From: Terriglobus saanensis SP1PR4
GTDB lineage: Bacteria; Acidobacteriota; Terriglobia; Terriglobales; Acidobacteriaceae
DNA length: 64,000 nt
Assembly: GCF_000179915.2 (NCBI RefSeq)
Contig: NC_014963.1
Location: 3,534,001 to 3,598,000, forward strand
Direction: 5' to 3'
Positions within the stretch are counted from its first letter, which is position 1. Every line of letters begins with the position of its first letter. The translations under genes and the position numbers were made by a program. This document shows positions 53,293-61,774 of this stretch, piece after piece. The notes beneath the pieces were generated by a model. That model had not been told where the DNA came from. It saw nothing but the letters and a program-made list of their open reading frames with translations, and did not search any database.

Positions 53293-54372
53293 ATGAACAG
53301 GCAGATGGAAATCGAGAAACTTGCGGCTGAGATAACCAACGATCCTCGTTGGCTGTCCCTCCTAGCGAGGGACAAGGAATCGGATGGGAAGTTCTTCTAT
53401 TCGGTGAAGACGACGGGGGTGTACTGCCGCCCGTCGTGTGCTGCTCGCCTCGCCCGCCCGGAAAACGTGCGCTTTTATACGACAACCGAGGCAGCAGAGA
53501 GAGCAGGCTTCCGAGCCTGCAAACGATGCAAGCCGGCTGGGCCCTCGCTGACCGAAGCCAACACCGCAAAGATCGAGAAGGTATGCCGACTCATCGAGCG
53601 TTCCGAGGAGACTCCTTCTCTTGAGAAGCTGGCCAAACATGCGGGGATGAGTGTCTTTCACCTGCATCGCACGTTCAAGGCGATCACCGGGCTGACGCCG
53701 AGCGGCTACGGCGCTGCTCACAGAACCAAGCGTGTCCGCAAGACCCTTGGCAAAAGTCAGTCAGTAACAGACGCAATCTACGATGCCGGATTCAATTCCA
53801 ACAGCCGTTTCTACGAAAGCGCAAACGAAGTTCTCGGGATGACGCCAACCAGCTTCCGCGACGGCGGCATAAATACCGTGATTCACTTCGCGATTGCGGA
53901 GTGCTCCCTCGGCTCCATCCTGGTGGCCAAGAGCGAGCGCGGCGTTTGTGCTGTCCTCATGGGGGATGATCCGCTCCTGTTGGTACGCGATCTGCAGGAC
54001 CAGTTTCCCAAGGCAGAGCTTGTCGGCGACGAGAGCGGTTACGAAGATCTGGTCGCGAAGGTAATTGGCTTCATTGAAAGGCCCGGCGTCGGACTCGACC
54101 TGCCCTTGGATATTCGCGGTACGGCCTTTCAGCAAAGGGTCTGGAAGGCATTGCAGCAAATCCCTGTCGGTACGACTGCGAGCTATGCGGATGTTGCGAA
54201 GGCTATCGGGATGCCGAAGGCTGTACGGGCGGTCGCCCAGGCATGCGGAGCAAATACGCTGGCTATCGCAATCCCATGCCACCGTGTCATCAGAAATGAT
54301 GGAGCGCTCTCCGGGTATCGCTGGGGCGTGGAGCGCAAACGAGCACTGCTGGATCGCGAGGCACAGGCATGA
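53293..54372 (+). CDS. ada: Ada: bifunctional alkylation regulator and O6-methylguanine methyltransferase
   Basis: About 359 residues in three parts. The zinc-bound methylphosphotriester acceptor domain has C45, C49, C76 and C79 (VYCRPSCAARL ... ACKRC). The AraC-type DNA-binding domain spans about 90-190 (LAKHAGMSVFHLHRTFKAITGLTPSGY). The C-terminal O6-methylguanine methyltransferase has IPCHRVIRNDGALSGYRWG with the acceptor Cys near 329. The protein both repairs DNA and, once methylated, activates repair genes. It is probably the regulator of this island. ATG 53293 is chosen; a frame start at 53278 adds five codons. Confidence 0.95.
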   Translation: MNRQMEIEKLAAEITNDPRWLSLLARDKESDGKFFYSVKTTGVYCRPSCAARLARPENVRFYTTTEAAERAGFRACKRCKPAGPSLTEANTAKIEKVCRLIERSEETPSLEKLAKHAGMSVFHLHRTFKAITGLTPSGYGAAHRTKRVRKTLGKSQSVTDAIYDAGFNSNSRFYESANEVLGMTPTSFRDGGINTVIHFAIAECSLGSILVAKSERGVCAVLMGDDPLLLVRDLQDQFPKAELVGDESGYEDLVAKVIGFIERPGVGLDLPLDIRGTAFQQRVWKALQQIPVGTTASYADVAKAIGMPKAVRAVAQACGANTLAIAIPCHRVIRNDGALSGYRWGVERKRALLDREAQA

Positions 54373-55142
54373 ACACCTTATTCGCAGATGAAGTTCAAGT
54401 AGCCAGGGAAGCCAGCGCAGGCTCGATTCCGTCCGAAGGAGCTGTTACACGCGTCAATGCGCTCAATTGGGGTCAAATCAGGAAAGACCTCGATGAGCAA
54501 GGAAGCTCCCTGCTGCCGAGCGTGCTCTCCGCAGACGAGTGCAAGGCGGTCGCGTCTCTCTATCCGGAGGAGTCGATCTTCCGCAGCCGCGTCGTCATGG
54601 GACGGCACGACTTCGGACGTGGCGAATACAAATACTTCAGCTATCCGCTCGTACCTATCATTTATGGTCTCCGCACGGCGCTCTATCCTCAGCTCGCTCC
54701 AGTCGCGAATCGCTGGAACGAAGCAATGGGAATCGAGGTGCGCTATCCAGAGAGCCACGCCGATTTCATCCGTCGGTGCCACGATGCAGGACAACTGCGA
54801 CCCACTCCCCTGTTGCTGCAATACGGTCCCGGCGACTACAACTGTCTGCATCAGGATCTTTACGGGGAACATGTCTTTCCGATCCAGGTCGCGATCCTGC
54901 TCTCCGAACCAGAGCGAGATTTCACCGGAGGCGAATTCGTGCTCACGGAGCAACGGCCTCGTATGCAATCGCGACCCGAGGTCGTTCCGCTTCGCCAGGG
55001 TGACGCCGTGGCCTTCGCGGTGCACCACCGGCCCGTACAGGGTACGCGAGGCACCTATCGCGTCAACCTCCGTCACGGCGTCAGCCGCTTGCGTTCGGGA
55101 GAGCGTCATACCGTCGGCATCATCTTTCACGATGCCAACTAG
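54369..55142 (+). CDS. Oxygenase-NA (DUF2086) 2OG-Fe(II) dioxygenase
   Basis: 257 residues. The iron ligands are seen in YNCLHQDLYGEHVFP (His and Asp) and in FAVHHRPVQGTRGTYRVNLRHGV (His, with the Arg binding 2-oxoglutarate). The stretch FRSRVVMGRHDFGRGEYKYFSYP is diagnostic for the Oxygenase-NA family, which has been predicted to act on damaged nucleic acid but is not well studied. The first base overlaps the ada stop (ATGA) and alkB follows eight bases on, so it is firmly built into the alkylation-repair operon. Confidence 0.88.
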   Translation: MNTLFADEVQVAREASAGSIPSEGAVTRVNALNWGQIRKDLDEQGSSLLPSVLSADECKAVASLYPEESIFRSRVVMGRHDFGRGEYKYFSYPLVPIIYGLRTALYPQLAPVANRWNEAMGIEVRYPESHADFIRRCHDAGQLRPTPLLLQYGPGDYNCLHQDLYGEHVFPIQVAILLSEPERDFTGGEFVLTEQRPRMQSRPEVVPLRQGDAVAFAVHHRPVQGTRGTYRVNLRHGVSRLRSGERHTVGIIFHDAN

Positions 55143-55150
55143 AGGGAGTC

Positions 55151-55804
55151 ATGAGCACATCGCTTTTTGAAATGGAGCCACCCGCACGGCCATCGAAAGA
55201 TATCCTCGGTGCTGGCACGGCTGTCCTTGCTGGCTTTGCACTGGACGCTGAAGAGGAGTTGCTTGCTTCACTCAAGGATGTGGTCGAACGGTCGCCGTTT
55301 CGCAATATGGTGACGCCGGGCGGATTCCGCATGTCGGTCGCCATGTCGAACTGTGGCCCGCTTGGGTGGGTCACGGACCGCACCGGCTATCGATATGACC
55401 AGATCGACCCAGAAGTGAATCGCCCCTGGCCCGCCATGCCCAGGGCGTTTCGAGAGCTCGCAACAGCTGCCGCAGAAGAAGCAGGCTTCCCGAACTTCGT
55501 CCCGGATGCGTGCCTGATCAATCGATACGAACCTGGTGCGAGATTGTCGTTGCATCAGGATAAGAATGAGCGTGATTTCACGCAGCCTATTGTCTCTGTC
55601 TCGCTGGGACTGCCCGCGACCTTCCTCTTTGGCGGTTTGGAGCGCGGGGACAAGACACAACGCATTCAGGTCATACATGGCGATGTGCTTGTGTGGGGAG
55701 GTTCTGCGAGGTTGTGTTATCACGGCATTGCGCCGTTGAAGGAGGGTGAATATCCGCGGCTCGGCCGAGTTCGTTACAACCTCACATTTCGAAATGTCGG
55801 CTAA
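55151..55804 (+). CDS. alkB: AlkB DNA oxidative demethylase
   Basis: 217 residues, a good match to E. coli AlkB: H135 and D137 (LSLHQDKNE), H191 (CYHGIAPL), and R208 and R214 in RYNLTFR, each four positions off the E. coli numbers. The substrate lid RWGYRYDQIDP-like region is TGYRYDQIDPEVNRPWPAMP. The enzyme removes methyl from 1-methyladenine and 3-methylcytosine. It ends the ada operon, as in E. coli. Confidence 0.95.
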   Translation: MSTSLFEMEPPARPSKDILGAGTAVLAGFALDAEEELLASLKDVVERSPFRNMVTPGGFRMSVAMSNCGPLGWVTDRTGYRYDQIDPEVNRPWPAMPRAFRELATAAAEEAGFPNFVPDACLINRYEPGARLSLHQDKNERDFTQPIVSVSLGLPATFLFGGLERGDKTQRIQVIHGDVLVWGGSARLCYHGIAPLKEGEYPRLGRVRYNLTFRNVG

Positions 55805-55910
55805 GCCGAATGATCTTCAACTCAACCTTGCCTATCAAAACCCCGGACAAGACTTCCGCATGTCCTGTCGTATTCACAAGCACAATGCAGTGACGCCTTG
55901 GATGAAAACT

Positions 55911-56111
55911 ATGAACAGTCGCAGCAGGCAGGAGCCAGCTACCTCGTCCTCTCCATTGGATCGGACCATCGTCCTCGAAATGTGCGCCGAGCTTGCGCGA
56001 GTGGGATACGGCATTCTTGAAGACCTCCCCGTCGTAAATTCACAGAATTTCCATCTGAAGTCTGGGGAGATCTATTGGCTTGGCCCGCACGAAGTTATGA
56101 GAATCCAATAG
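55911..56111 (+). CDS. Small hypothetical protein
   Basis: 66 codons from ATG 55911. The C-terminal half (IVLEMCAELARVGYGILEDLP, then NFHLKSGEIYWLGPHEVMRI) has balanced, protein-like composition, without known domain. No strong ribosome site precedes it. It reads in the same direction as the repair operon 107 bases after alkB. Confidence 0.38.
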   Translation: MNSRSRQEPATSSSPLDRTIVLEMCAELARVGYGILEDLPVVNSQNFHLKSGEIYWLGPHEVMRIQ

Positions 56112-56245
56112 TCAAAACTGAATATGCGGCCGTTGCGCTCGCTAGGATGTAGAACCGAATTCCAAAGCAAGAACCGGAGTTCTCATGTGACAGAGCGTTG
56201 GTATGGTCTGTTACAGAAACGATTCTTTCGCGCGATGAGGACCGA

Positions 56246-57010
56246 ATGACTCCGATAACTAGACTCCCCGACGCGTGTGCCCTTGATCTCAATCACAAGG
56301 CTGTAAGCACCTTCTCTCCTCCGGATCTTCAGTCCTCGAATTCTGCAGCCACTGAAAGTGAGGCTGAGACACCCAAGGACAATGAACCCAATTTTGCTGA
56401 GCCCGCTCGCCTGGAAGCACTCAGCGACGGTGCTTTTGCCATCGTCATCACCCTGCTCGTCATTGAGATTCATCGTCCGAGCGCAACGCCGGGGAGATTG
56501 GCAGGAGAGTTGCTGAAGGAATGGCCATCCTATCTTGCTTATGCAGTGGCTTTTCTCAACGTGGGAGTCATTTGGTGCAATCATCACTATCTTTTTGAAC
56601 GTCTTCGCAAGGTAGATCTGGCCATGAATTGGATCAATCTCGGCATTCTTGGGACAGCGGCACTGATCCCGTTTCCGACGGGCGTATTAGCGAGCGCCTT
56701 TGTAGAAGGCAATCTTATGGATCAAAAGGCCGCCGTAGTTCTTTACGCACTCATTGCTGGGCTCATGTCGGCGGCGTGGTTACCGGCGTTTTCGTATCTG
56801 CATCACCATTCGAAGCTCGTAAAGCCCTGTGTGCCGCTAGGCATGTTCGCAACGCAACTAATACGTCCGGCTCTCGGTGTCCTACTCTACTTCTTGGCTG
56901 GCGTGCTCGGCTGGTTCGTACATCCGGTCGCGGCAGTGGCGATTTTCATTGTGATGGTGGCGTACTATGCCTGCACGAGCCAGGGTATACGTTGCACAAC
57001 TAGAAGATGA
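56246..57010 (+). CDS. TMEM175-family (DUF1211) potassium channel-like membrane protein
   Basis: About 254 residues. After a hydrophilic lead of about 50 residues, [21 protein letters not shown] carries the S-D signature of the first pore helix of TMEM175 channels. Six hydrophobic segments in total follow ([58 protein letters not shown]). Bacterial members form tetramers that conduct K+. GAGGA before ATG 56246 decides the start. Confidence 0.88.
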   Translation: MTPITRLPDACALDLNHKAVSTFSPPDLQSSNSAATESEAETPKDNEPNFAEPARLEALSDGAFAIVITLLVIEIHRPSATPGRLAGELLKEWPSYLAYAVAFLNVGVIWCNHHYLFERLRKVDLAMNWINLGILGTAALIPFPTGVLASAFVEGNLMDQKAAVVLYALIAGLMSAAWLPAFSYLHHHSKLVKPCVPLGMFATQLIRPALGVLLYFLAGVLGWFVHPVAAVAIFIVMVAYYACTSQGIRCTTRR

Positions 57011-57359
57011 AAGCAGGTGCGACCGAAGATCAAAGCATCTCATTCTCAACGCCTTTCGGGACACGAAAGACTCGTTTGGTCTTTCGTTATCAATTGGTGA
57101 TTACAGGCCGATGCAATCATCGACGACGCGTCACTGAGCGCATTGGCGATAATCCACTCTTTAAGAGCCGAGAATCGGTCAACATGATGAGAGAAGATAA
57201 GCGCGTTCCACTGCGAAATCGGCTGTTCCCGGTTATATCTTCGGTGTGCGTCTCTCTGGCATCATCCTCTGCGCGAAACCACTTGGTACGCAGAGACTAA
57301 ACTCATCTGAGGGGGAGATCGCGCTGGTCGCTTCTGGACTAGGGCGACTCCAAACACCG
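57011..57359. other. Intergenic region upstream of the AraC gene
   Basis: No gene is recognised. The AraC reading frame itself is open from 57246, but its domain starts near 57360; promoter elements probably lie here. Confidence 0.45.
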
Positions 57360-58175
57360 ATGCCTATGCCAATCTCGATCGAATACGACCATCTACAAGA
57401 CTTGTTGAAAACAAGCTGGGCGGCGCAGCGTAGGGTCGTGACCGTAGGCGGAAAGGCGAATACGGAAGGCTGGGAGCTTGGCTTTCACTCTCATACGAAA
57501 GCGCAGCTCCTGCTGGTGCTATCCGGCGTAGTGACCTGTGAAGTTGAACCTGGTATCTGGCTTGTGCCGCCAGGTTCCGCGCTCTTTATCGCGGGTGGGT
57601 TGTCACATCGCTTGGCAATCGCCGGAGAGGTTAGTACCTATGTCACTCTCGTCAGCGCAGAGGCCGCACGTCCTCTGCCTTCCAAATGCTGCACGATCAC
57701 GGTCACCCCATTGCTGCGCGCCTTGATCGTACGGTCCGCCGAATTTCCAATGGACGGCGACCAGACAGCAACGGAATCGCACGTCAGTGAATTGCTGTTG
57801 AGTGAGCTGGCTGCTGCCGACACCGGCGACCTCCATCTCCCTATGCCGTCCGATCCACGCTTACGCGCGATCTTCGTCGGCATCATGGCAAATCCTGCTG
57901 AACGCGGGACGATTGAAACGTGGGCGCGGCAGTCGGGTCTCGGTCAACGGACGTTAGAACGATTGATCCTTTCGGAGACGGGCTTGAGTTTTGGCCGGTG
58001 GAGACAACAGTTGAACATCTTACTCGCGCTGCGTTGGATGGCAGAGGGGAAAACCGTTCAACAAGTGGCCTTCGATCTTGGCTATGAGAGTGTCGGCAGT
58101 TTTATTACCATGTTCCGTAAGATGCTCGGCAGTTCCCCAGGACGGTATATGTCAGCACGCTCAGATTGGCATTGA
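57360..58175 (+). CDS. AraC-family regulator with cupin sensor domain
   Basis: About 271 residues. The N-terminal cupin (about 10-110) has HSHTKAQLLLVLSGVVTCEVE and VPPGSALFIAGGLSHRLAI. The C-terminal double helix-turn-helix holds GTIETWARQSGLGQRTLERLIL and VQQVAFDLGYESVGSFITMFRKMLGSSPGRY. This cupin-AraC type includes PobR-like and NimR-like regulators. With the PobA-type hydroxylase gene 122 bases downstream in the same direction, control of aromatic degradation is a reasonable inference. The longer frame starts at 57246. Confidence 0.88.
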   Translation: MPMPISIEYDHLQDLLKTSWAAQRRVVTVGGKANTEGWELGFHSHTKAQLLLVLSGVVTCEVEPGIWLVPPGSALFIAGGLSHRLAIAGEVSTYVTLVSAEAARPLPSKCCTITVTPLLRALIVRSAEFPMDGDQTATESHVSELLLSELAAADTGDLHLPMPSDPRLRAIFVGIMANPAERGTIETWARQSGLGQRTLERLILSETGLSFGRWRQQLNILLALRWMAEGKTVQQVAFDLGYESVGSFITMFRKMLGSSPGRYMSARSDWH

Positions 58176-58296
58176 GGTTCGTCCATTATCGGTAGAAACC
58201 CGTTCCGTCTGATGTCGATTTACTTTGGCGGGAAACGCGAATCACTTGACGGGATATCGCGTTGTTGTTGAGCGCAGCAGCTCCTATCTTTGATTC

Positions 58297-59472
58297 ATGA
58301 CAGAGACAGGGATTAACCAGGCGGGTGTGGAATCAGGCGGTGAACAGACTGCAGTTGTTATCGTGGGTGCCGGTGTAGCCGGGTTGACGCTCGCTAGTTT
58401 CTTGCGAAAATCCGGAGTGGCCTGCATCGTTCTCGAACGCCGCAATCGCACCTACATCGAAGCGCGGCAGCGTGCCGGATTTCTTGAACCGCGCGCGGTG
58501 AAGATGTTCGAACGGTGGGAGATGGAGACGTTACTTCCCGAGGGGCCGATCGCGCAACATGGTGAAATACGAATCAACGGTGCAGCCCGCCCATTCGGAA
58601 GTGTGGGCGATAATGCTGAACAGGGTCGTTTCTGTACGCAGCAGCAACTCGTAAGTAACCTGCTGCGGAAACTGATCGATGAGATGGACGGCGATGTCCG
58701 TTTCGACGTCGCTGAAATGAGCATCGTCAACGAAGAGCTCGACCAACCGCGCGTGAGCTACTCTGACGCAAGCGGGCGGCACGAGATCGTTTGTAACTAC
58801 ATCGTCGGTTGCGACGGAGGACACAGCGCAAGTCGCAACACCGTTCCACATGGCGTTCTTACGAAGTACAGCTATGAGTTCGGCTACGCATGGCTTGCCG
58901 CACTTGTAAGCGCCGCTCCGCTCTCGGGGCAGGCGATCATGGCTGTGAGCGATCACGGTTTCGCCGCACAGATCACGCGTGGCCCGAACAAGAGCCGCGT
59001 CTATCTTCAGTGCGATGTCAGCGACAGTCCTCAGGACTGGCCAGCGGAGCGTATCTGGGATGAACTCAGGCTTCGTCTCGGCGATGGATCGATCCCCGAT
59101 GCTGACGTTTTGAGTCGAGATGTCATCCCGTTACGCTCGGTCGTCTATGAACCCATGCAGTATCGCAAGTTGTTCCTCGTTGGTGATGCAGCACACCTTG
59201 TGCCGCCTACGGGCGCAAAGGGGATGAACCTCGCACTCCACGACGTAGACGTTATTTCGAAGGCACTTTTAAGCGCCGTGCACGATGGAGATGAAACACT
59301 CTTACAGGGCTACTCCCACGACGCGCTGCCAGACGTCTGGAAGGAGCAGGAGTTCAGTGTCTCGATGACCGACCTGATGCACGACTCCGGTGACCCGAAA
59401 CAGCACGGCACATTCCGGCAAATGATCGCAAGGACCCGCATCGAAAAGTTCTTCGCCGCAGCGAAACAATAG
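58297..59472 (+). CDS. 4-hydroxybenzoate 3-monooxygenase-type FAD hydroxylase (PobA-like)
   Basis: 391 residues, the usual PobA length. The ADP-binding GxGxxG is in VVIVGAGVAGLTLASFL (about 21-37), the substrate-side motif is RQRAGFLEP, the DG motif is IVGCDGGHSASR, and the second FAD motif is LFLVGDAAHLVPPTGAKGMNLALHD. RNRTYIEARQRAGF is highly typical of p-hydroxybenzoate hydroxylases, which convert 4-hydroxybenzoate to protocatechuate with NADPH and O2. The N-terminus carries about fifteen additional residues. No ring-cleavage genes follow, so the pathway must be completed elsewhere, or the substrate is different. Confidence 0.87.
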   Translation: MTETGINQAGVESGGEQTAVVIVGAGVAGLTLASFLRKSGVACIVLERRNRTYIEARQRAGFLEPRAVKMFERWEMETLLPEGPIAQHGEIRINGAARPFGSVGDNAEQGRFCTQQQLVSNLLRKLIDEMDGDVRFDVAEMSIVNEELDQPRVSYSDASGRHEIVCNYIVGCDGGHSASRNTVPHGVLTKYSYEFGYAWLAALVSAAPLSGQAIMAVSDHGFAAQITRGPNKSRVYLQCDVSDSPQDWPAERIWDELRLRLGDGSIPDADVLSRDVIPLRSVVYEPMQYRKLFLVGDAAHLVPPTGAKGMNLALHDVDVISKALLSAVHDGDETLLQGYSHDALPDVWKEQEFSVSMTDLMHDSGDPKQHGTFRQMIARTRIEKFFAAAKQ

Positions 59473-59602
59473 GGTCGCAATCCTGAACATCGATGCCGCA
59501 AGCAGGGCCGTGCGCTGACTTCGGTACCAATAGTCAACCTGTGCCTGCTGACTGCTGACGCAGCCGAATCTCAACTGACGAGAACAGTCAGTATGGAGTG
59601 AC

Positions 59603-59618
59603 CGGCGCCGATGCGCCG
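59603..59618 (+). other. GC-rich hairpin in the IS110 5' leader
   Basis: CGGCGC-cgat-GCGCCG, 68 bases before the transposase start. IS110-group elements encode a structured guide (bridge) RNA in a non-coding end, and this hairpin could be part of it. Element ends were not determined. Confidence 0.4.
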
Positions 59619-59685
59619 ACCGTGGGTTAAGCTGTGAGCGTCGAAGGGCGCGCAGTTCAGAGCCACAAGCGGAAGGAAGCCGGTC

Positions 59686-60813
59686 ATGAAGGAGAAGGTA
59701 CGATTTCTAGGTTTGGATGTCCATGCTGAGACGATCGCCGTGGCGGTCGCGGAGCCGGAAGGTGAGGTTCGGAGCCTGGGAACGATTCCCAACCGTGCTG
59801 AGTCTATCCGCAGGTTGATCAAGAAGCTTGGTCCGGCCGCCAAGTTGAGAGCCTGTTATGAAGCCGGGCCGACGGGCTACGTCGTGTACTGGCAGCTCGC
59901 GGAACTGGGCGTCGAGTGCGAGGTTGTGGCACCTACGCTGGTACCAGTCAAGGCTGGCGATCGAGTGAAGACGGACCGGCGGGATGCTGAGAAGCTGGCA
60001 CGGTGCTATCGGTCCGGGGATCTGACGGCGGTGTGGGTTCCGGATGAGGGGTCGGAAGCGTTACGCGATTTGGTGCGAGCCCGCGAGGCAGCCAAGCAGG
60101 ATCAGACCCGAGCGCGGCATCGCTTGAGCAAGTTCCTTCTGCGCTCCGGTCAGCGTCCACCGACCGGAGTCAGGCCGTGGACACGACCCTATCTAATCTG
60201 GGTCGCGCAGCTGCGTTTCACCCAGATCGCGCAAGAGTCTACGCGCCAGGATTATCTGCACGAGGTCGAGCACATGCGGGAGCGGGTCGCACGACTGGAG
60301 CAAGCCATCATGGAAGCGGTGAAGCTGGCATCTCCGGCGCTGCAACAAGTCATCAACGATCTACAGGCACTGCGCGGTATTGCAGATATCTCGGCGGTCA
60401 CCATTGCGAGCGAGTTGGGCCAGGTATCTCGCTTTGAGAGCGCTCGCCAGCTGATGGGTTACTGCGGCGTTGTACCGAGCGAGGATTCCAGCGGCAAGCG
60501 AACCAGACGCGGAGGCATCACGAAGACCGGCAACGCGCACCTCCGACGCATCGTTGTCGAAGCCGCATGGAGCTATCGTCGTCCACCAGGTATCTGGTAC
60601 GGTCTGCGCAGACGACAGGAGACCATTTCACAAGAGACCAAGGAGATTGCGTGGAAGGCGCAACACCGGTTGCATAAGCGATATATGAAGCTGGGCGCGG
60701 CCGGCAAGGATCAGAGGAAGATCGTCACAGCTGTAGCTCGAGAGCTGCTGGGCTTTATCTGGGCTATTGGAACCAGAGCAGAGACTGTCTCCAGGCAGCA
60801 AGTTGCAGCCTGA
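59686..60813 (+). CDS. IS110-family transposase, intact
   Basis: 375 residues. The N-terminal RuvC-like DEDD domain has D11 (FLGLDVHAE), E59 (RACYEAGPTG), D97 and D100 (VKTDRRDAEKLARC). The C-terminal Transposase_20 domain carries LRGIADISAVTIASELG, MGYCGVVPSEDSSG and KTGNAHLRRIVVEAAW with the catalytic Ser region. All regions are continuous, so the enzyme should be active. A GGAAGG site precedes the ATG. IS110 enzymes work with a structured RNA from the element end. The element sits between pobA-like and a truncated LysR gene, and may have caused that truncation. Confidence 0.95.
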   Translation: MKEKVRFLGLDVHAETIAVAVAEPEGEVRSLGTIPNRAESIRRLIKKLGPAAKLRACYEAGPTGYVVYWQLAELGVECEVVAPTLVPVKAGDRVKTDRRDAEKLARCYRSGDLTAVWVPDEGSEALRDLVRAREAAKQDQTRARHRLSKFLLRSGQRPPTGVRPWTRPYLIWVAQLRFTQIAQESTRQDYLHEVEHMRERVARLEQAIMEAVKLASPALQQVINDLQALRGIADISAVTIASELGQVSRFESARQLMGYCGVVPSEDSSGKRTRRGGITKTGNAHLRRIVVEAAWSYRRPPGIWYGLRRRQETISQETKEIAWKAQHRLHKRYMKLGAAGKDQRKIVTAVARELLGFIWAIGTRAETVSRQQVAA

Positions 60814-61203
60814 CAATAACGCAAAAGAAAAACCTCCTAAGAAGGAAAAAGACAAGAACACTTTCAATGAACGCTGACATCCATCTCGAACACAGAGCCA
60901 GCAGCAGCCAGGGCAAGCACGAAGGAGAACCCTCGCTCGGCCTATGCGACAGGCTCAACCGGACTCGCGATAACAGTCAGAGGCAGCTCCCGACGGATCA
61001 TGATTATGCGGTTTCGACCCGCGAATATCAGACTGATCAATCGTCGCTCAAAACTGCCCCGACTGCTGCTCGCTCTGTCTTCGGGAAAGGACGAAAGCAA
61101 CGACAACGACAAAAACAAACCCACAGATTTGGCGGTGTTGACACGGTCACTCCATATCAGGCCGAGTCACTTGTTGAGTGTTTTAGAGGCATCCACAACA
61201 GAA
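60814..61203. other. Non-coding stretch after the IS110 transposase
   Basis: 390 bases without a recognisable gene; short basic frames only. It includes the element's 3' end and perhaps a guide-RNA region if the element is of the IS1111 subgroup. No terminal inverted repeat was found. Confidence 0.45.
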
Positions 61204-61367
61204 TTAGGCGCTAAAGCGCATAGTTGGCGATCCAGGCCAGTACCGGGCATGTGCAGCTTTACTCCCCATCTTTCGCCACCGACGGGACCTATCTCTACGT
61301 AGCAATCTAGATGCCGCTCCCCGGACGATGACGATTCGCAAACCGGTGGACGGGTCCACCTTCACAT

Positions 61368-61605
61368 GCACAAAGTGCTGTGCGCTGACGTTACCCGATA
61401 GTTCTGGTCCCGCTGGGTGGATCATGGAAAACCTGCGAGTGAGCTTTAGTCCACGAACTATGGCGAACCTCACCGTACCGAGCGAAAGCTGATTGCGCAC
61501 CGCCCAACGCGAGACGAAGGTAATGCCAAGCCCGGCCTCCACTGCATTCAAAAGCCCTTCCATAGAATCCAACTCCATGCTGATAGTCAAGTCCTTGCAT
61601 CGATC
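61368..61605 (-). pseudogene. LysR-type regulator, fragment of the effector domain
   Basis: Within an open minus-strand frame (61788-61204), about 80 codons read LTISMELDSMEGLLNAVEAGLGITFVSRWAV, LSLGTVRFAIVRGLKLTRRFSMIHPAG and LSGNVSAQHF. That is the C-terminal half of a LysR effector-binding domain. The helix-turn-helix part and the last residues are missing and the surrounding codons are not LysR-like, so it is a relict. Confidence 0.7.
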
Positions 61606-61774
61606 CCTTTCAGCCCTGCTATGTCTGTATACAGACAATCTCATTAAGCAGCGTCGTATATCGCGGTGACAGGTGCTCTGCTTTTGCGCTCCACCTGCGC
61701 TCGATACCGGACAGATCAAAATGATTACGCGAGAAAGCACGAATGAGCTGGAGGGCCTTTCAGCATCGGTGAAT

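Noticed and set aside
54378-55130. 250-codon minus-strand frame
   Set aside because: Antisense shadow of the Oxygenase-NA gene, which is supported by motifs and operon overlap.
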